Origin: DASVDK01 sp036381125 [NCBI: Thermodesulfobacteriota bacterium] | GTDB taxonomy: Bacteria > DASVDK01 | Assembly (NCBI GenBank): GCA_036381125.1 | Contig: DASVDK010000141.1 | Location: forward strand, 1 to 50,601 | Reading direction: 5' to 3' | DNA: 50,601 bases | Shown here: piece after piece, positions 32,244 through 40,411 of the stretch | Numbering within the stretch: the first letter of the stretch is position 1 | How the letters are laid out: every line of letters begins with the position of its first letter | Position numbers and translations under genes: made by a program | The notes under the pieces: generated by a model | Database searches by the model: none | What the model was told of the DNA's origin: nothing | The model's input: the letters and a program-made list of their open reading frames with translations, nothing else

Positions 32244-34129
32244 CGCGCCGACTCGAGCACCGCGGCCGGCCGCTCCGGCGCCGCCTCGACGCGGGTGCTC
32301 GGGACGAGCCTGTCGAGCGCCATGGCCGCGAAGAGGAGCGCCAGGTAGAGAAGCGAGAAGCGGTAGAGCCTCCCCGCGGTCGGCTGCAGCGACTCCGACC
32401 GGATGAGCTTCACGCAGTACCAGATGAGCCTGAGGCCGAGGAGCATGGCTGCCGTGGCGTAGAGCGCCCCGAAGGCGCCGAAGAGGCTCGGGACGAGCGT
32501 GAGCGGCACGAGCATGACGGCGTACAGGAGCATCTGCCACTTCGTCTCGCGCTCGCCGCGCACGACCGGGAGCATCGGGACGCCGGCGCGCGCGTAGTCG
32601 TCCTGCTTGAGGAGCGCGAGCGCCCAGAAGTGCGGCGGGGTCCAGTAGAAGACGATGGCGAAGAGGTAGATGGCCGCCAGGTCGATGGTGCCCGAGCCGG
32701 CCGCCCAGCCGACGAGCGGCGGGAAGGCGCCGGCCGCGCCGCCGAGGACGATGTTGAGCGGCGTCGACCGCTTGAGCCACATGGTGTAGATGAAGACGTA
32801 GTAGAGCAGTCCCGCCAGGGCGAGCCAGGCCGAGAGCGGGTTCACGAACGCCCAGAAGGCGGCGAAGGCGGCCAGGCCCTGCACGACGCCGAACGCCAGC
32901 GCCGCGCGAGGGGCGATGCGCCCGGAGGGGATCGGCCGCCAGGCGGTCCGCCCCATGACGTGGTCGATGTCGCGGTCGAACCACATGTTGATCGTGTTCG
33001 CGCCGCCCGCCATGAGGTAGCCGCCGACGAGCGTCCAGAAGACCACCGAGGCCGACGGCACGTCCGGGCTCGCGACGAAGAGCGGGATGATCGTCGTGAG
33101 GAGCAGGAGCGAGATGATGCGCGGCTTCGTGAGGGCCACGAGGTCGGACGCGACCCGGCGAAACCCCGACGCCGCCGGCGAGGGTTCGCGCGGCACGGTC
33201 GCCACCTCGCCCTCGGGCTGATCGGTGGCGTGCCCGGCGGTGTGCACGAGCACCACGAGAACCGCCCAGAGTCCGGTGCCGACCGCCAGGTGCAGGGCGC
33301 GCAGCGAGGGCGGCAGGAAGTGCGCGACCATGGCGGCGGCGACGATGACCTGCAGGCCCGTGAGGGCGAGCACCGAGAAGGCCGCGGCGGCGAGCGCCGG
33401 CCCCTCGCGCCGCACGCGGAGCGCGAAGACCAGCGCCCAGGCCGCGAACGCGTACGCGATCATCCGGTGGGCCCAGTGGACCACCACGGGCACGGCGAAG
33501 GCCGGGTTCGGCAGCCAGGAGCCGTTGCAGAGCGGGAAGCCCTGGCAGGCCGGCCCCGCGTCGAGGTTGGCGACGAGCGCGCCGGCCAGCACCGCGACGA
33601 ACCCGAGCCCCGCGGTCCACCCGGCCGCGCGGCGCGCCGGCGAGGCCCGCCCCTCCCGCGGGGCGTCGGCGGCCTCGCCCGCCCGCAGGGCGACCAGGAT
33701 GAACGCCGCGAGGATGAGCATGGCGTTCGCGAGGTGGAGCACCACCGACCAGGCCGGCAGCTCGAGCTTGACCGTGACGGCGCCGAGCAGGACCTGCACG
33801 ACGAGCAGCACGACCGCCCAGGTGGCGGGCCGCAGGAGCCCCCCGTCGCGCCGGTACCGGAGCCACGCGAGCGCCGCCACGGCGAAGGTCACCGCGCTCA
33901 CGAGCGCGGCCGCGAGCCGGTGCCCCCACTCGATGAACGTCGGCAGGTCCATCGGCGGGATCAGGTGGCCGTTGCAGAGCGGCCAGTGGTCCCCGCACCC
34001 CATGCCGGAGCCGGTGATGCGGACGACGCCGCCGAAGACGATGAGCGCGTAGGTCGAGAGGACCGCGGCCCAGGCAAGCCACCGGAAGGCGAAGCCGGCG
34101 CGGCGCGGGGTACGAGCGTGCGTGGACAT
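32240..34129 (-). CDS. ctaA-ctaB: Fused heme A synthase (CtaA/COX15) and heme O synthase (CtaB)
   Basis: One frame of about 629 residues encodes two successive enzymes. Residues 1-300 are CtaA: VVRITGSGMGCGDHWPLCNG, the heme histidines in FIEWGHRLAA, LHLANAM and VHWAHRMIAY, and GPACQGFPLCNG with the paired Cys. Residues from about 325 are CtaB: VALTKPRIISLLLLTTIIPL, NTINMWFDRDIDHVMGRTAW (prenyl-diphosphate NxxxDxxxD), and FYWTPPHFWALALLKQDDYA. CtaB farnesylates heme B to heme O, and CtaA oxidises heme O to heme A for cytochrome oxidase. The order in the chain is reversed relative to the pathway. I chose the ATG at 34129 for its ribosome site and homology start. The ABC exporter follows with a GTGA overlap. 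Confidence 0.93.
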   Translation of the reverse strand: MSTHARTPRRAGFAFRWLAWAAVLSTYALIVFGGVVRITGSGMGCGDHWPLCNGHLIPPMDLPTFIEWGHRLAAALVSAVTFAVAALAWLRYRRDGGLLRPATWAVVLLVVQVLLGAVTVKLELPAWSVVLHLANAMLILAAFILVALRAGEAADAPREGRASPARRAAGWTAGLGFVAVLAGALVANLDAGPACQGFPLCNGSWLPNPAFAVPVVVHWAHRMIAYAFAAWALVFALRVRREGPALAAAAFSVLALTGLQVIVAAAMVAHFLPPSLRALHLAVGTGLWAVLVVLVHTAGHATDQPEGEVATVPREPSPAASGFRRVASDLVALTKPRIISLLLLTTIIPLFVASPDVPSASVVFWTLVGGYLMAGGANTINMWFDRDIDHVMGRTAWRPIPSGRIAPRAALAFGVVQGLAAFAAFWAFVNPLSAWLALAGLLYYVFIYTMWLKRSTPLNIVLGGAAGAFPPLVGWAAGSGTIDLAAIYLFAIVFYWTPPHFWALALLKQDDYARAGVPMLPVVRGERETKWQMLLYAVMLVPLTLVPSLFGAFGALYATAAMLLGLRLIWYCVKLIRSESLQPTAGRLYRFSLLYLALLFAAMALDRLVPSTRVEAAPERPAAVLESAR

Positions 34130-34243
34130 GGACCCTCGGGGAGGCGTACGGGACGCCGGTCGGGGAAACAGCAGAACGGTAGCGGAGGGCCTACGGGAGG
34201 TCAAGCCGGGCGGCGCCGGGGCGGGCGCGCCGCGCCCGGCCGG

Positions 34244-35191
34244 TCACGAATCGGTCCAGCGGGCCTTGATGCGGTTCAGGTTGTTGTAGAACGCCACCCG
34301 GTCGCACTGGTAGACGACCCGGATCCCCGACGGGCCGAGGTCGATCCCCTCGGCGGCGAGCGCCGCCTTGATGCGGCCGACCAGCTCGCGGTCGACGGCC
34401 CAGTGCTGGTTCGGCAGGATGCGCACCGTGGCCCGCACGAAGGGGGGGGCGCCCGACGGCAGCGGCCGGGTCACGTGCGGCGGCGCGAGGATCACGTCCA
34501 GCTCCTCGTCGAGCCGCCGCCCGACGGCGCCGACCAGCGCCTCGACCCGGTCGAGCGCCTCGGCCTTCTCGGGGAAGACGTCCACGAGCGCCTCGGTGAA
34601 GCCCTTCGGGTAGTTGCCGACCTGCAGCACCGTGCGGTTCGGGATGAGCCGGAGGGCGCCGTTCACGTCGCGCACGCGCGTCACGCGGATGCCGACCTCC
34701 TCGACGAAGCCCGAGACGGGGCCGATCTCGACGAAGTCGCCCACGGCGTACTGCTTCTCGACGAGGACGAAGAGGCCGGTGACCACGTCCTGGACGAAGC
34801 CCTGCGAGCCGAAGCCGATGGCGATGGCCACGAGCCCGCCCGCGCCCACCAGGAACGGCGACGGATCGAGGCCGAACCGCGCGAGGACCACGACCACGGC
34901 CAGCACGTAGATCCCGTAGGCGACGGCGCTCCTCAGGAACTGCCGCACCGTGGCGACCTGCTTGGGGTCGACCTCGAGGCGGGCGATCCGCTCCGGAAGC
35001 GTGACGCGCAGCACCAGCCGGCTCGCGACCGCCACCGCGAGCCGGGCGACGAGCGCCACGGCGAGGACGAAGAGGATCGGATCGAGCCAGTCCATCATCC
35101 GGCGGGCCGCGTCGGCGGCGAGGACGAGCGGCTCGTCGAAGGCCCTCACGATCGCCTCGATCACCTGCGGGACGCGGGGACCGTCTTCCAT
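34244..35191 (-). CDS. mscS: Small-conductance mechanosensitive channel (MscS family)
   Basis: The 315-residue inner-membrane channel opens under membrane tension. Two N-terminal spans (PILFVLAVALVARLAVAVAS and SAVAYGIYVLAVVVVLARFG) precede the pore helix FLVGAGGLVAIAIGFGSQGF, which has the Gly/Ala packing of MscS TM3. The beta domain starts at VEKQYAVGDFVEIGPVSGFV, and GALRLIPNRTVLQVGNYPKG and a C-terminal alpha/beta domain follow. It is divergent from the XRE-cupin regulator and upstream of ctaA-ctaB by about 115 bases. Confidence 0.93.
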   Translation of the reverse strand: MEDGPRVPQVIEAIVRAFDEPLVLAADAARRMMDWLDPILFVLAVALVARLAVAVASRLVLRVTLPERIARLEVDPKQVATVRQFLRSAVAYGIYVLAVVVVLARFGLDPSPFLVGAGGLVAIAIGFGSQGFVQDVVTGLFVLVEKQYAVGDFVEIGPVSGFVEEVGIRVTRVRDVNGALRLIPNRTVLQVGNYPKGFTEALVDVFPEKAEALDRVEALVGAVGRRLDEELDVILAPPHVTRPLPSGAPPFVRATVRILPNQHWAVDRELVGRIKAALAAEGIDLGPSGIRVVYQCDRVAFYNNLNRIKARWTDS

Positions 35192-35245
35192 GACGACAGG
35201 AGTCTAGCGCGCCTTTTTCTTGGGCGGCCGCTCGGCCGGGCGGGG

Positions 35246-35251
35246 TATAAT
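35246..35251 (+). promoter_or_regulatory. -10 box of the XRE-cupin gene
   Basis: A perfect TATAAT lies 27 bases before the GTG at 35278. The best -35 candidate (TTGGGC at 35220-35225) is weak and about 20 bases away, which suggests a promoter that depends on an activator or on an extended -10. Confidence 0.5.
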
Positions 35252-35277
35252 CGGGTTCGTTGCACTGGAGAACGCCC

Positions 35278-35886
35278 GTGAAGCTCGGCCGCAAGATCAA
35301 GCGCGTGCGGACAGGCAAGGGCATCACGATCCAGGACATCGCGGAGCGCTCGGGGCTGTCGAAGGGGTTCCTGTCGCAGGTGGAGAACGACAAGACCTCG
35401 CCCTCCCTGAACACCCTCGAGCGGATCGCGGACGCTCTCGAAACCCCGCTGACCTACCTGCTCCTCGGCGAGCGGCAGCAGCCGACCCTCGTACGTCGGG
35501 GCGAGCGTCAGGTGCTCATCGACGAGGCGAGCCAGGGACGCGTCGAGTACCTGTCGCCCATCTCGGGGCGCTCGCTGCAGCTCGTCGTCGTCGAGCTGCC
35601 GGCCGGGTGCGCCGTGGGGGACGACGCGCACGCGCACGAGGGCGAGGAGGCCTGCTGGGTCCTCGCCGGCAGCGTGCGGATGCGCCAGGGGGAGTACGGC
35701 GCGGTGCTCGCCGAGGGCGACGCGTACCACTGGGACGCCAGCGTCCCGCACATCATCGAGAACCCTGGTCCCGCCCCCGCACGCCTGCTCGTCGCCATGA
35801 CGCCGCCCGCCGCGATGCGCGTCGTGCCGATCCACCAGCTCGACGCCGCGATCCAGGCCCTCCCCACCGCTTCCCGGGTCGCGTAG
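35278..35886 (+). CDS. XRE-family regulator with C-terminal cupin sensor
   Basis: The 202-residue regulator has an N-terminal XRE helix-turn-helix (KRVRTGKGITIQDIAERSGL, then SKGFLSQVENDKTSPSLNTL) and a C-terminal cupin domain (DDAHAHEGEEACWVLAGSV, then AYHWDASVPHIIENPG) with the His/Glu metal-type positions. Such two-domain regulators (PuuR-like) sense small molecules and repress catabolic or stress genes. I chose the GTG at 35278 because GGAG lies seven bases upstream; a TTG at 35260 is the longer alternative. It is divergent from mscS and converges with dnaB, so its target is not obvious from position. Confidence 0.9.
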   Translation: MKLGRKIKRVRTGKGITIQDIAERSGLSKGFLSQVENDKTSPSLNTLERIADALETPLTYLLLGERQQPTLVRRGERQVLIDEASQGRVEYLSPISGRSLQLVVVELPAGCAVGDDAHAHEGEEACWVLAGSVRMRQGEYGAVLAEGDAYHWDASVPHIIENPGPAPARLLVAMTPPAAMRVVPIHQLDAAIQALPTASRVA

Positions 35887-35898
35887 CCGCCCCGCGCG

Positions 35899-37281
35899 TC
35901 AGTCGCGCTCCCGCGCGAGGTTCTCGAAGGCGGTGAACTGCCCCAGGAAGGCGAGGCGGACGAAGCCGGTGGGCCCGTTGCGCTGCTTGCCGACGATGAT
36001 CTCCGCGACCCCCCTGTCTTCCGTGTCCGGGTGATAGACCTCGTCGCGGTAGACGAAGAGGATCACGTCGGCGTCCTGCTCGATGGCGCCCGACTCCCGC
36101 AGGTCGGATAGCTGGGGCCGCCGATCGCTGCGCGACTCGACCTGACGGTTGAGCTGCGAGAGCGCCACGACCGGCACCGACAGCTCCTTGGCGATCGCCT
36201 TGAGCGTCCGCGAGATGTCCGAGATCTCCTGCTCGCGCCGCTCCACGTTCGGGCGCCCCCGGAGGAGCTGCAGGTAGTCCACGACGATGAGCCCGAGCTG
36301 ATGCTCGGCCTTGAGGCGGCGTGCCTTGGCGCGAAGCTCGGTCACCGGGAGCGCCGGGGTGTCGTCGACGAAGATCGGCGCGCGCGCGAGCGTGCCGGCG
36401 GCGCGCGTGAGGCGGGGCCACTCCTCGCGGCCGAGGGCGCCGCTGCGGAGCTTGCCGAACTCGATCCTCGCCTCCGTGCCGAGGAGGCGGAAGGCGATCT
36501 GCTCCCTCGCCATCTCGAGCGAGAAGACCGCCACCGGCACCTGCGCCTCCACCGCCGCGTAGCGAGCGATGTTGAGGCAGAAGGCGGTCTTGCCCATGGA
36601 CGGCCGCCCGGCCACGATGATCAGGTCCGAGGGCTGCAGACCGGCGGTCATCTTGTCGAGGTCGACGAACCCGGTCGGCACGCCGGTGACCAGCTCCTTG
36701 CGCTCGTAGAGCCGCTCGATCTGCCGGAAGGCGCTCCGCACCGCCTCGCGCGCCGGGAGGAACGACACCCGGATCCGGTCCTCGCTGATCTTGAAGATCG
36801 CCTGCTCGGCGTCGCGCAGGAACGGCTCCGCCTCGCCCTCGTGGTCGTACGCCCGCTCGGCGATGCCGGTGGCGGTCTCGATGAGCCGCCGCACGATCGC
36901 CTTCTCCTTCACGATCCGCGCGTAGTACGCGACGTTGGCGGCCGTCGGCACGCCCTCGGCGAGGTACGTCAGATAGGCGAGCCCGCCGGCCGCCTCGAGC
37001 TGACCCTGGCTCTCGAGCGCCTTGCCGAGCGTGATGAGGTCGACCGCCTCGTTGCGCTCGAAGAGCGCCGTCATGGTCTCGAAGATGAGGCCGTGCGCCG
37101 CGCGGTAGAAGTCGGCGGCGGAGACGAGGTCGCGCGCCGCGGGCAGGGCGTCGGGGTCGATGAGCAGGCCGCCCAGGAGGGCGCGCTCCGCATCGAGGTT
37201 GTGCGGCAGGCCCTTCTCGAGGAGCCCGGTCCGGAGGGGCACTGGCCTCGGGCGCTCTGCGTCGCGCGGGGCGAGGGTCAC
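35899..37281 (-). CDS. dnaB: Replicative DNA helicase DnaB
   Basis: The 460-residue hexameric helicase unwinds DNA at the replication fork. The N-terminal domain starts LPHNLDAERALLGGLLIDPD. The RecA-like C-terminal domain has VAGRPSMGKTAFCLNIARYA (Walker A, near residue 235), VAVFSLEMAREQIAFRLL, LIVVDYLQLLRG (Walker B), SRTLKAIAKELSVPVVALSQ and the arginine-finger region GAIEQDADVILFVYRDE. No intein is present. The GTG at 37281 has AGGAG eight bases upstream, and a TATACT box lies about 45 bases before it. The frame remains open further upstream, but that sequence belongs to the broken gene there. Confidence 0.95.
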   Translation of the reverse strand: MTLAPRDAERPRPVPLRTGLLEKGLPHNLDAERALLGGLLIDPDALPAARDLVSAADFYRAAHGLIFETMTALFERNEAVDLITLGKALESQGQLEAAGGLAYLTYLAEGVPTAANVAYYARIVKEKAIVRRLIETATGIAERAYDHEGEAEPFLRDAEQAIFKISEDRIRVSFLPAREAVRSAFRQIERLYERKELVTGVPTGFVDLDKMTAGLQPSDLIIVAGRPSMGKTAFCLNIARYAAVEAQVPVAVFSLEMAREQIAFRLLGTEARIEFGKLRSGALGREEWPRLTRAAGTLARAPIFVDDTPALPVTELRAKARRLKAEHQLGLIVVDYLQLLRGRPNVERREQEISDISRTLKAIAKELSVPVVALSQLNRQVESRSDRRPQLSDLRESGAIEQDADVILFVYRDEVYHPDTEDRGVAEIIVGKQRNGPTGFVRLAFLGQFTAFENLARERD

Positions 37282-37724
37282 GCGGCGGTCTCCTGCGATG
37301 GGGGGCGCGGGTCGTCGACGAAGTATAGGGTACCTCGCCCCCCTTGCCAGCGGCACGGCGGAGCACCGCAGGCAAGTCGCGGGAATGCGCCCCGCGATCG
37401 CCTCCACGATGGCGGGCACCGACTCGTCGAACCGGTCGCCCGGGCAGGTGGCCGGGCGGCCGCGCCGGTGCTCGCGCGTCCAGGCCTCGAAGGCGTCCGG
37501 CCCGCCGACGTAGAGCACTCGCGCCGCCGTCACGGCGATCGGACCCCAGACGCGGCGGTCCTCGGGGGGTCGGCGCGACGCCGACGACCACGACGACCGG
37601 GGCCCGGTCGACGGCCTCCGCGTACCGCGCCTGGAGACGCCCGAGCACGGCCGGCGCGGGCGGCCGCCTCCTCGAAGAGGCAGTCGTGGTCGAGCGACGC
37701 GAAGCGGACGGCCGGCGGCGTCAC
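37282..37724 (-). pseudogene. Frameshifted gene coupled to the PolX-like gene, family not recognised
   Basis: The GTG at 37724 overlaps the PolX-like stop (GTGA), so a real gene started here. Coding character then hops through three frames. These are FASLDHDCLFEEAA, then LGRLQARYAEAVDRAPVVVV with VGVAPTP, then TAARVLYVGGPDAFEAWTRE, DRFDESVPAIVEAIAG and IPATCLRCSAVPLARG. The breaks lie near 37675 (GC-rich GCCGCCCGCGCC) and near 37570 (a run of six C). Restored, it would be about 140 residues. The LRC motif at the end could bind a metal. I do not recognise the family. Either the gene is decayed or the two indels are sequence errors. Confidence 0.5.
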
Positions 37725-39514
37725 GGCCTCGCTCCCCGCCGAGCGGCCAGCCAGGCGCGCAGCTCCGCCTCGGTCCTCGTGTTGAGCAGCGCCTCCCGAC
37801 CGAGGCCGGCGCGCCGCACGAGCGCGACGCCGATCTCGAGCGACCACATCTCCTGCACGGCGCGCGCGCCGCTGCCGAGGGCGAGCGGGACGTGCAGCGC
37901 GGCCGCCCGCCTCAGGTCCGCCGGGCCGAGGAGGCCGCCGGCGGCGTGGGCCGGCACGAGCAGCCCGGCGCCGGCCGAGGAGGCGGCCGCGAGGATCGCC
38001 CCGAGGTCGACGAAGGCCGCGAGCGGCCGCACGCCCGCCCGACCCTCGGCCGGGGCGTCGGCACCTCCCTCGCCGAGCGCCTGCCCGAGGTCGGCGCCGC
38101 CCCGCGGCGAGCCGGTCGGGTCGGGCGCGAGCGCCACCAGGTCGGCCTCGCGCTCGAGCAGGACACGCACGACCGCCGCGGTCCGCTCCGCGCGGGAGCA
38201 CGCCGCGAGCGGGCCGCCGGGGTCGAGTACGGCGATGCGCAGCTCGGCGCCCGCCAGCACGGCGGGATCGGCTTCGAGGACGCCGCCCTGCGCGACCGGC
38301 GCCTCGACGCCGGCGACGAGGCCGCAGGGCACGGCCGGGCGGGCGGCGGCGAGCGCCTCGGCCCGCCGGGCGGCGCGATCGGCGTCGAGGCCCGAGGGGC
38401 GGCGCGGGCCGCGAGCCGGGTCGACGACCGCGAGCCACCTGAGCCCGGCCGAGGCCGCCGCGGCGGCGAGCCGCTCGGGCGGGTGGGCGCCCCCCGTGAA
38501 GTCGCTCTGCACGCGGAGGTCGCCCTCGAGCTCCTCGGCCTCGACCACGCGAGGCAGCCGGCCCTCCCGCGCGGCCTCGACCTCGCCCCGCCCCTCGCGC
38601 AGCTCGGGCGGGACGAACGCGAGGCGGGCGGCCTCGTAGACGTCCCGCTCGTCCTCGAACTCGCGCGGCGCCGCTGGGCGCTCGCCGCGTCGAGGCCTCG
38701 AGAGGATCGCCTCGACCTGCTCGACGTGCCGCGCGTGCCCGGTCGCGCGCCAGAGGGTGCCGCCGAAGGCCGCGGGCGCCGCCGCGTGGAGCACGACGAC
38801 GAGCCCCTCGTCGATGGCGACGCGCGCGGCGCCCGGCGCGGGCGGCGGCAGGACGAGACGGACGTGGGGGTCCGCGCGGAACGCGGCGAGGAGCGCCTCG
38901 GGCGACTCGGCCGCCGCGGCGAGCGCCAGCTCGCCGACGATGCCGCGTCCGCGCCGCACCTCGCCGGCGATGCGCACGCGCAGCACGTCGGGCAGGGACG
39001 CGAGCCGCTCGGCGATGGCGCGGGCTCTCGGCAGCACGTACCCGAGCGGGCGCGCGCCGGCGCCGAGACGGGCGAGTTCGAGCGACCGGGCGATGGTCTC
39101 GAGGTCCGCGGACGCGACCCCCGCGTGCGCGAGCTTGCCGTCGCGCAGGGCGCGGTCGAGGTCCGACAGGGAGGCGACGCGGGCCACCGCCAGGAAGCGG
39201 GCGGCGCGGCGCGGCCCCACGCCCGGCAGCGCGATGACGTCCCGCACGCCGCGCGGCAGCCGGTCGCGCGCGTCGTCGAGCGCGGCGAGGCGGCCGGTGC
39301 GGGCGAGCTCGCCGAGAAGCCGCGACACCCACGGCCCCACCCCCGGCAGCGTCTCGAGCCGCCCCTCGCGCGCGAGCCGCTCGACGTCCTCCGCGCAGGC
39401 CTCGATCGACGCGGCCGCCTTCCGGTAGGCGGCCACCCTCGGCAGCTCCGCCTCCTCGAACTCGAGCAGGTCGGCCAGCTCCCGCAACGCCGCTGCGAAC
39501 TCGCCGTTCTCCAT
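37721..39514 (-). CDS. PolX-like protein with eroded polymerase and PHP active sites
   Basis: The 597-residue protein has the layout of bacterial DNA polymerase X. It has an N-terminal HhH domain (ALRELADLLEFEEAELPRVA, LPGVGPWVSRLLGELARTGR, ALPGVGPRRAARFLAVARV), a nucleotidyltransferase-like domain, and a C-terminal PHP-like domain. The polymerase motif GSxRRxxxxxGDiDil is GEVRRGRGIVGELALA here, so both metal-binding Asp are lost. The PHP start, normally DLHxHTxxSDG, is DLRVQSDFTGG, without the His pair, and later His motifs are also missing. The frame is intact and long, so it has probably been kept for DNA binding or structure. It is coupled to the gene after it and follows dapF by about 30 bases. 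Confidence 0.85.
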   Translation of the reverse strand: MENGEFAAALRELADLLEFEEAELPRVAAYRKAAASIEACAEDVERLAREGRLETLPGVGPWVSRLLGELARTGRLAALDDARDRLPRGVRDVIALPGVGPRRAARFLAVARVASLSDLDRALRDGKLAHAGVASADLETIARSLELARLGAGARPLGYVLPRARAIAERLASLPDVLRVRIAGEVRRGRGIVGELALAAAAESPEALLAAFRADPHVRLVLPPPAPGAARVAIDEGLVVVLHAAAPAAFGGTLWRATGHARHVEQVEAILSRPRRGERPAAPREFEDERDVYEAARLAFVPPELREGRGEVEAAREGRLPRVVEAEELEGDLRVQSDFTGGAHPPERLAAAAASAGLRWLAVVDPARGPRRPSGLDADRAARRAEALAAARPAVPCGLVAGVEAPVAQGGVLEADPAVLAGAELRIAVLDPGGPLAACSRAERTAAVVRVLLEREADLVALAPDPTGSPRGGADLGQALGEGGADAPAEGRAGVRPLAAFVDLGAILAAASSAGAGLLVPAHAAGGLLGPADLRRAAALHVPLALGSGARAVQEMWSLEIGVALVRRAGLGREALLNTRTEAELRAWLAARRGARP

Positions 39515-39546
39515 CCCGGCGTGGATGGTACCGCCCGGCGGAGTCG

Positions 39547-40410
39547 CTAGACGAGCGCCCAGCCGAGCCGGCGGCAGAGGTCCGGCGCCAGGGCGCCCTC
39601 GAAGACCTCCTCCACCGGCCCGTCGAGCCTGAGCGCGAAGTCGGCGCCCACCTCGACGTCGAGGCGGCCCCCGGGCAGGTGCACGGCGACCCGCCGGTCG
39701 GCGAGGCCGCGCTTCACGGCGGCCGCGGCCACGGCGCAGGACGACGACCCCGAGGCCATCGTGGGCCCGGCGCCGCGCTCCCAGACGAGCACCTCCAGGC
39801 GGTCGCGCGCCGCCACGCGGGCGAGCTGGACGTTCGTGCGGCGCGGGAAGGCCGGGTGGCGCTCGAGCCGCGGCCCCAGGTCGTGGAGCAGGGCCTCCTC
39901 GAGACGGTCCACGAAGACGACGCAGTGGGGGTTGCCCACCGACAGCGCCGTGATCCGCACCGTCCGGTCGCCCACGCCGAGCGGCTCGTCCACGACCTCG
40001 CGCGGCGGCCCCAGCACCGGGATGGACGCCGCGTCGAACGTGGCGCGGCCCATGTCGACCGCGACCGAGACGACTCGCCCCTCCTCGCGCCGCACCTCGG
40101 CCCGCACGTCCCCGCCGGCCGTGCGGATGCCGAAGGCGTCGGCCGCGGCCACGCCGTGCTCGACGAGGTACTTGGCGAAGATCCTGAGGCCGTTGCCGCT
40201 CTTCTCGGCCTCGGAGCCGTCCGGGTTGAAGATGCGCAGGCCGTAGGGCTCGGCGCGCGAGGTGGCGAGGAGGATGCCGTCGCTGCCGACCCCGAGGTGT
40301 CGGTGGCAGAGGAGCCGCACCGCCGACGGGTCGAGCGGCTGCGGGAGGTCCCACTCGGCGAGGACCAGGTAGTCGTTGCCGAGGCCGTGGCCTTTGACGA
40401 TGGGGATCAC
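39547..40410 (-). CDS. DapF-like (diaminopimelate epimerase family) protein with Ser in place of both catalytic Cys
   Basis: The 287-residue protein aligns by motif with DapF, which epimerises LL- to meso-diaminopimelate for lysine and peptidoglycan. It shows KGHGLGNDYLVL, FNPDGSEAEKSGNGLRIFAK, SVGNPHCVVFVD, RTNVQLARV and WERGAGPTMASGSSSCAV. In DapF the thiol bases are the Cys in (C)GNGxR and in A(C)GTG. Here both positions are Ser (KSGNGLR, MASGSSS). Either this is a divergent clade with altered chemistry or it acts on another substrate. The GTG start at 40410 has GGGAGG and follows the fic stop by one base. Confidence 0.88.
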   Translation of the reverse strand: MIPIVKGHGLGNDYLVLAEWDLPQPLDPSAVRLLCHRHLGVGSDGILLATSRAEPYGLRIFNPDGSEAEKSGNGLRIFAKYLVEHGVAAADAFGIRTAGGDVRAEVRREEGRVVSVAVDMGRATFDAASIPVLGPPREVVDEPLGVGDRTVRITALSVGNPHCVVFVDRLEEALLHDLGPRLERHPAFPRRTNVQLARVAARDRLEVLVWERGAGPTMASGSSSCAVAAAAVKRGLADRRVAVHLPGGRLDVEVGADFALRLDGPVEEVFEGALAPDLCRRLGWALV

Positions 40411-40411
40411 G

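Noticed and set aside
29151-32348. Very long open frame on the plus strand opposite DUF2088 and the ABC exporter
   Set aside because: Arg/Glu/Pro/His-rich composition without family motifs; it is the shadow of two well-supported minus-strand genes in GC-rich DNA. The same holds for the long plus-strand frames at 553-1869, 2009-3706, 32630-35281, 37892-39550 and 45132-46643.
37282-37533. Long N-terminal extension of DnaB
   Set aside because: The frame is open, but DnaB homology begins after 37281 and a good ribosome site and -10 box precede the GTG there; the upstream part belongs to the frameshifted gene coupled to PolX.
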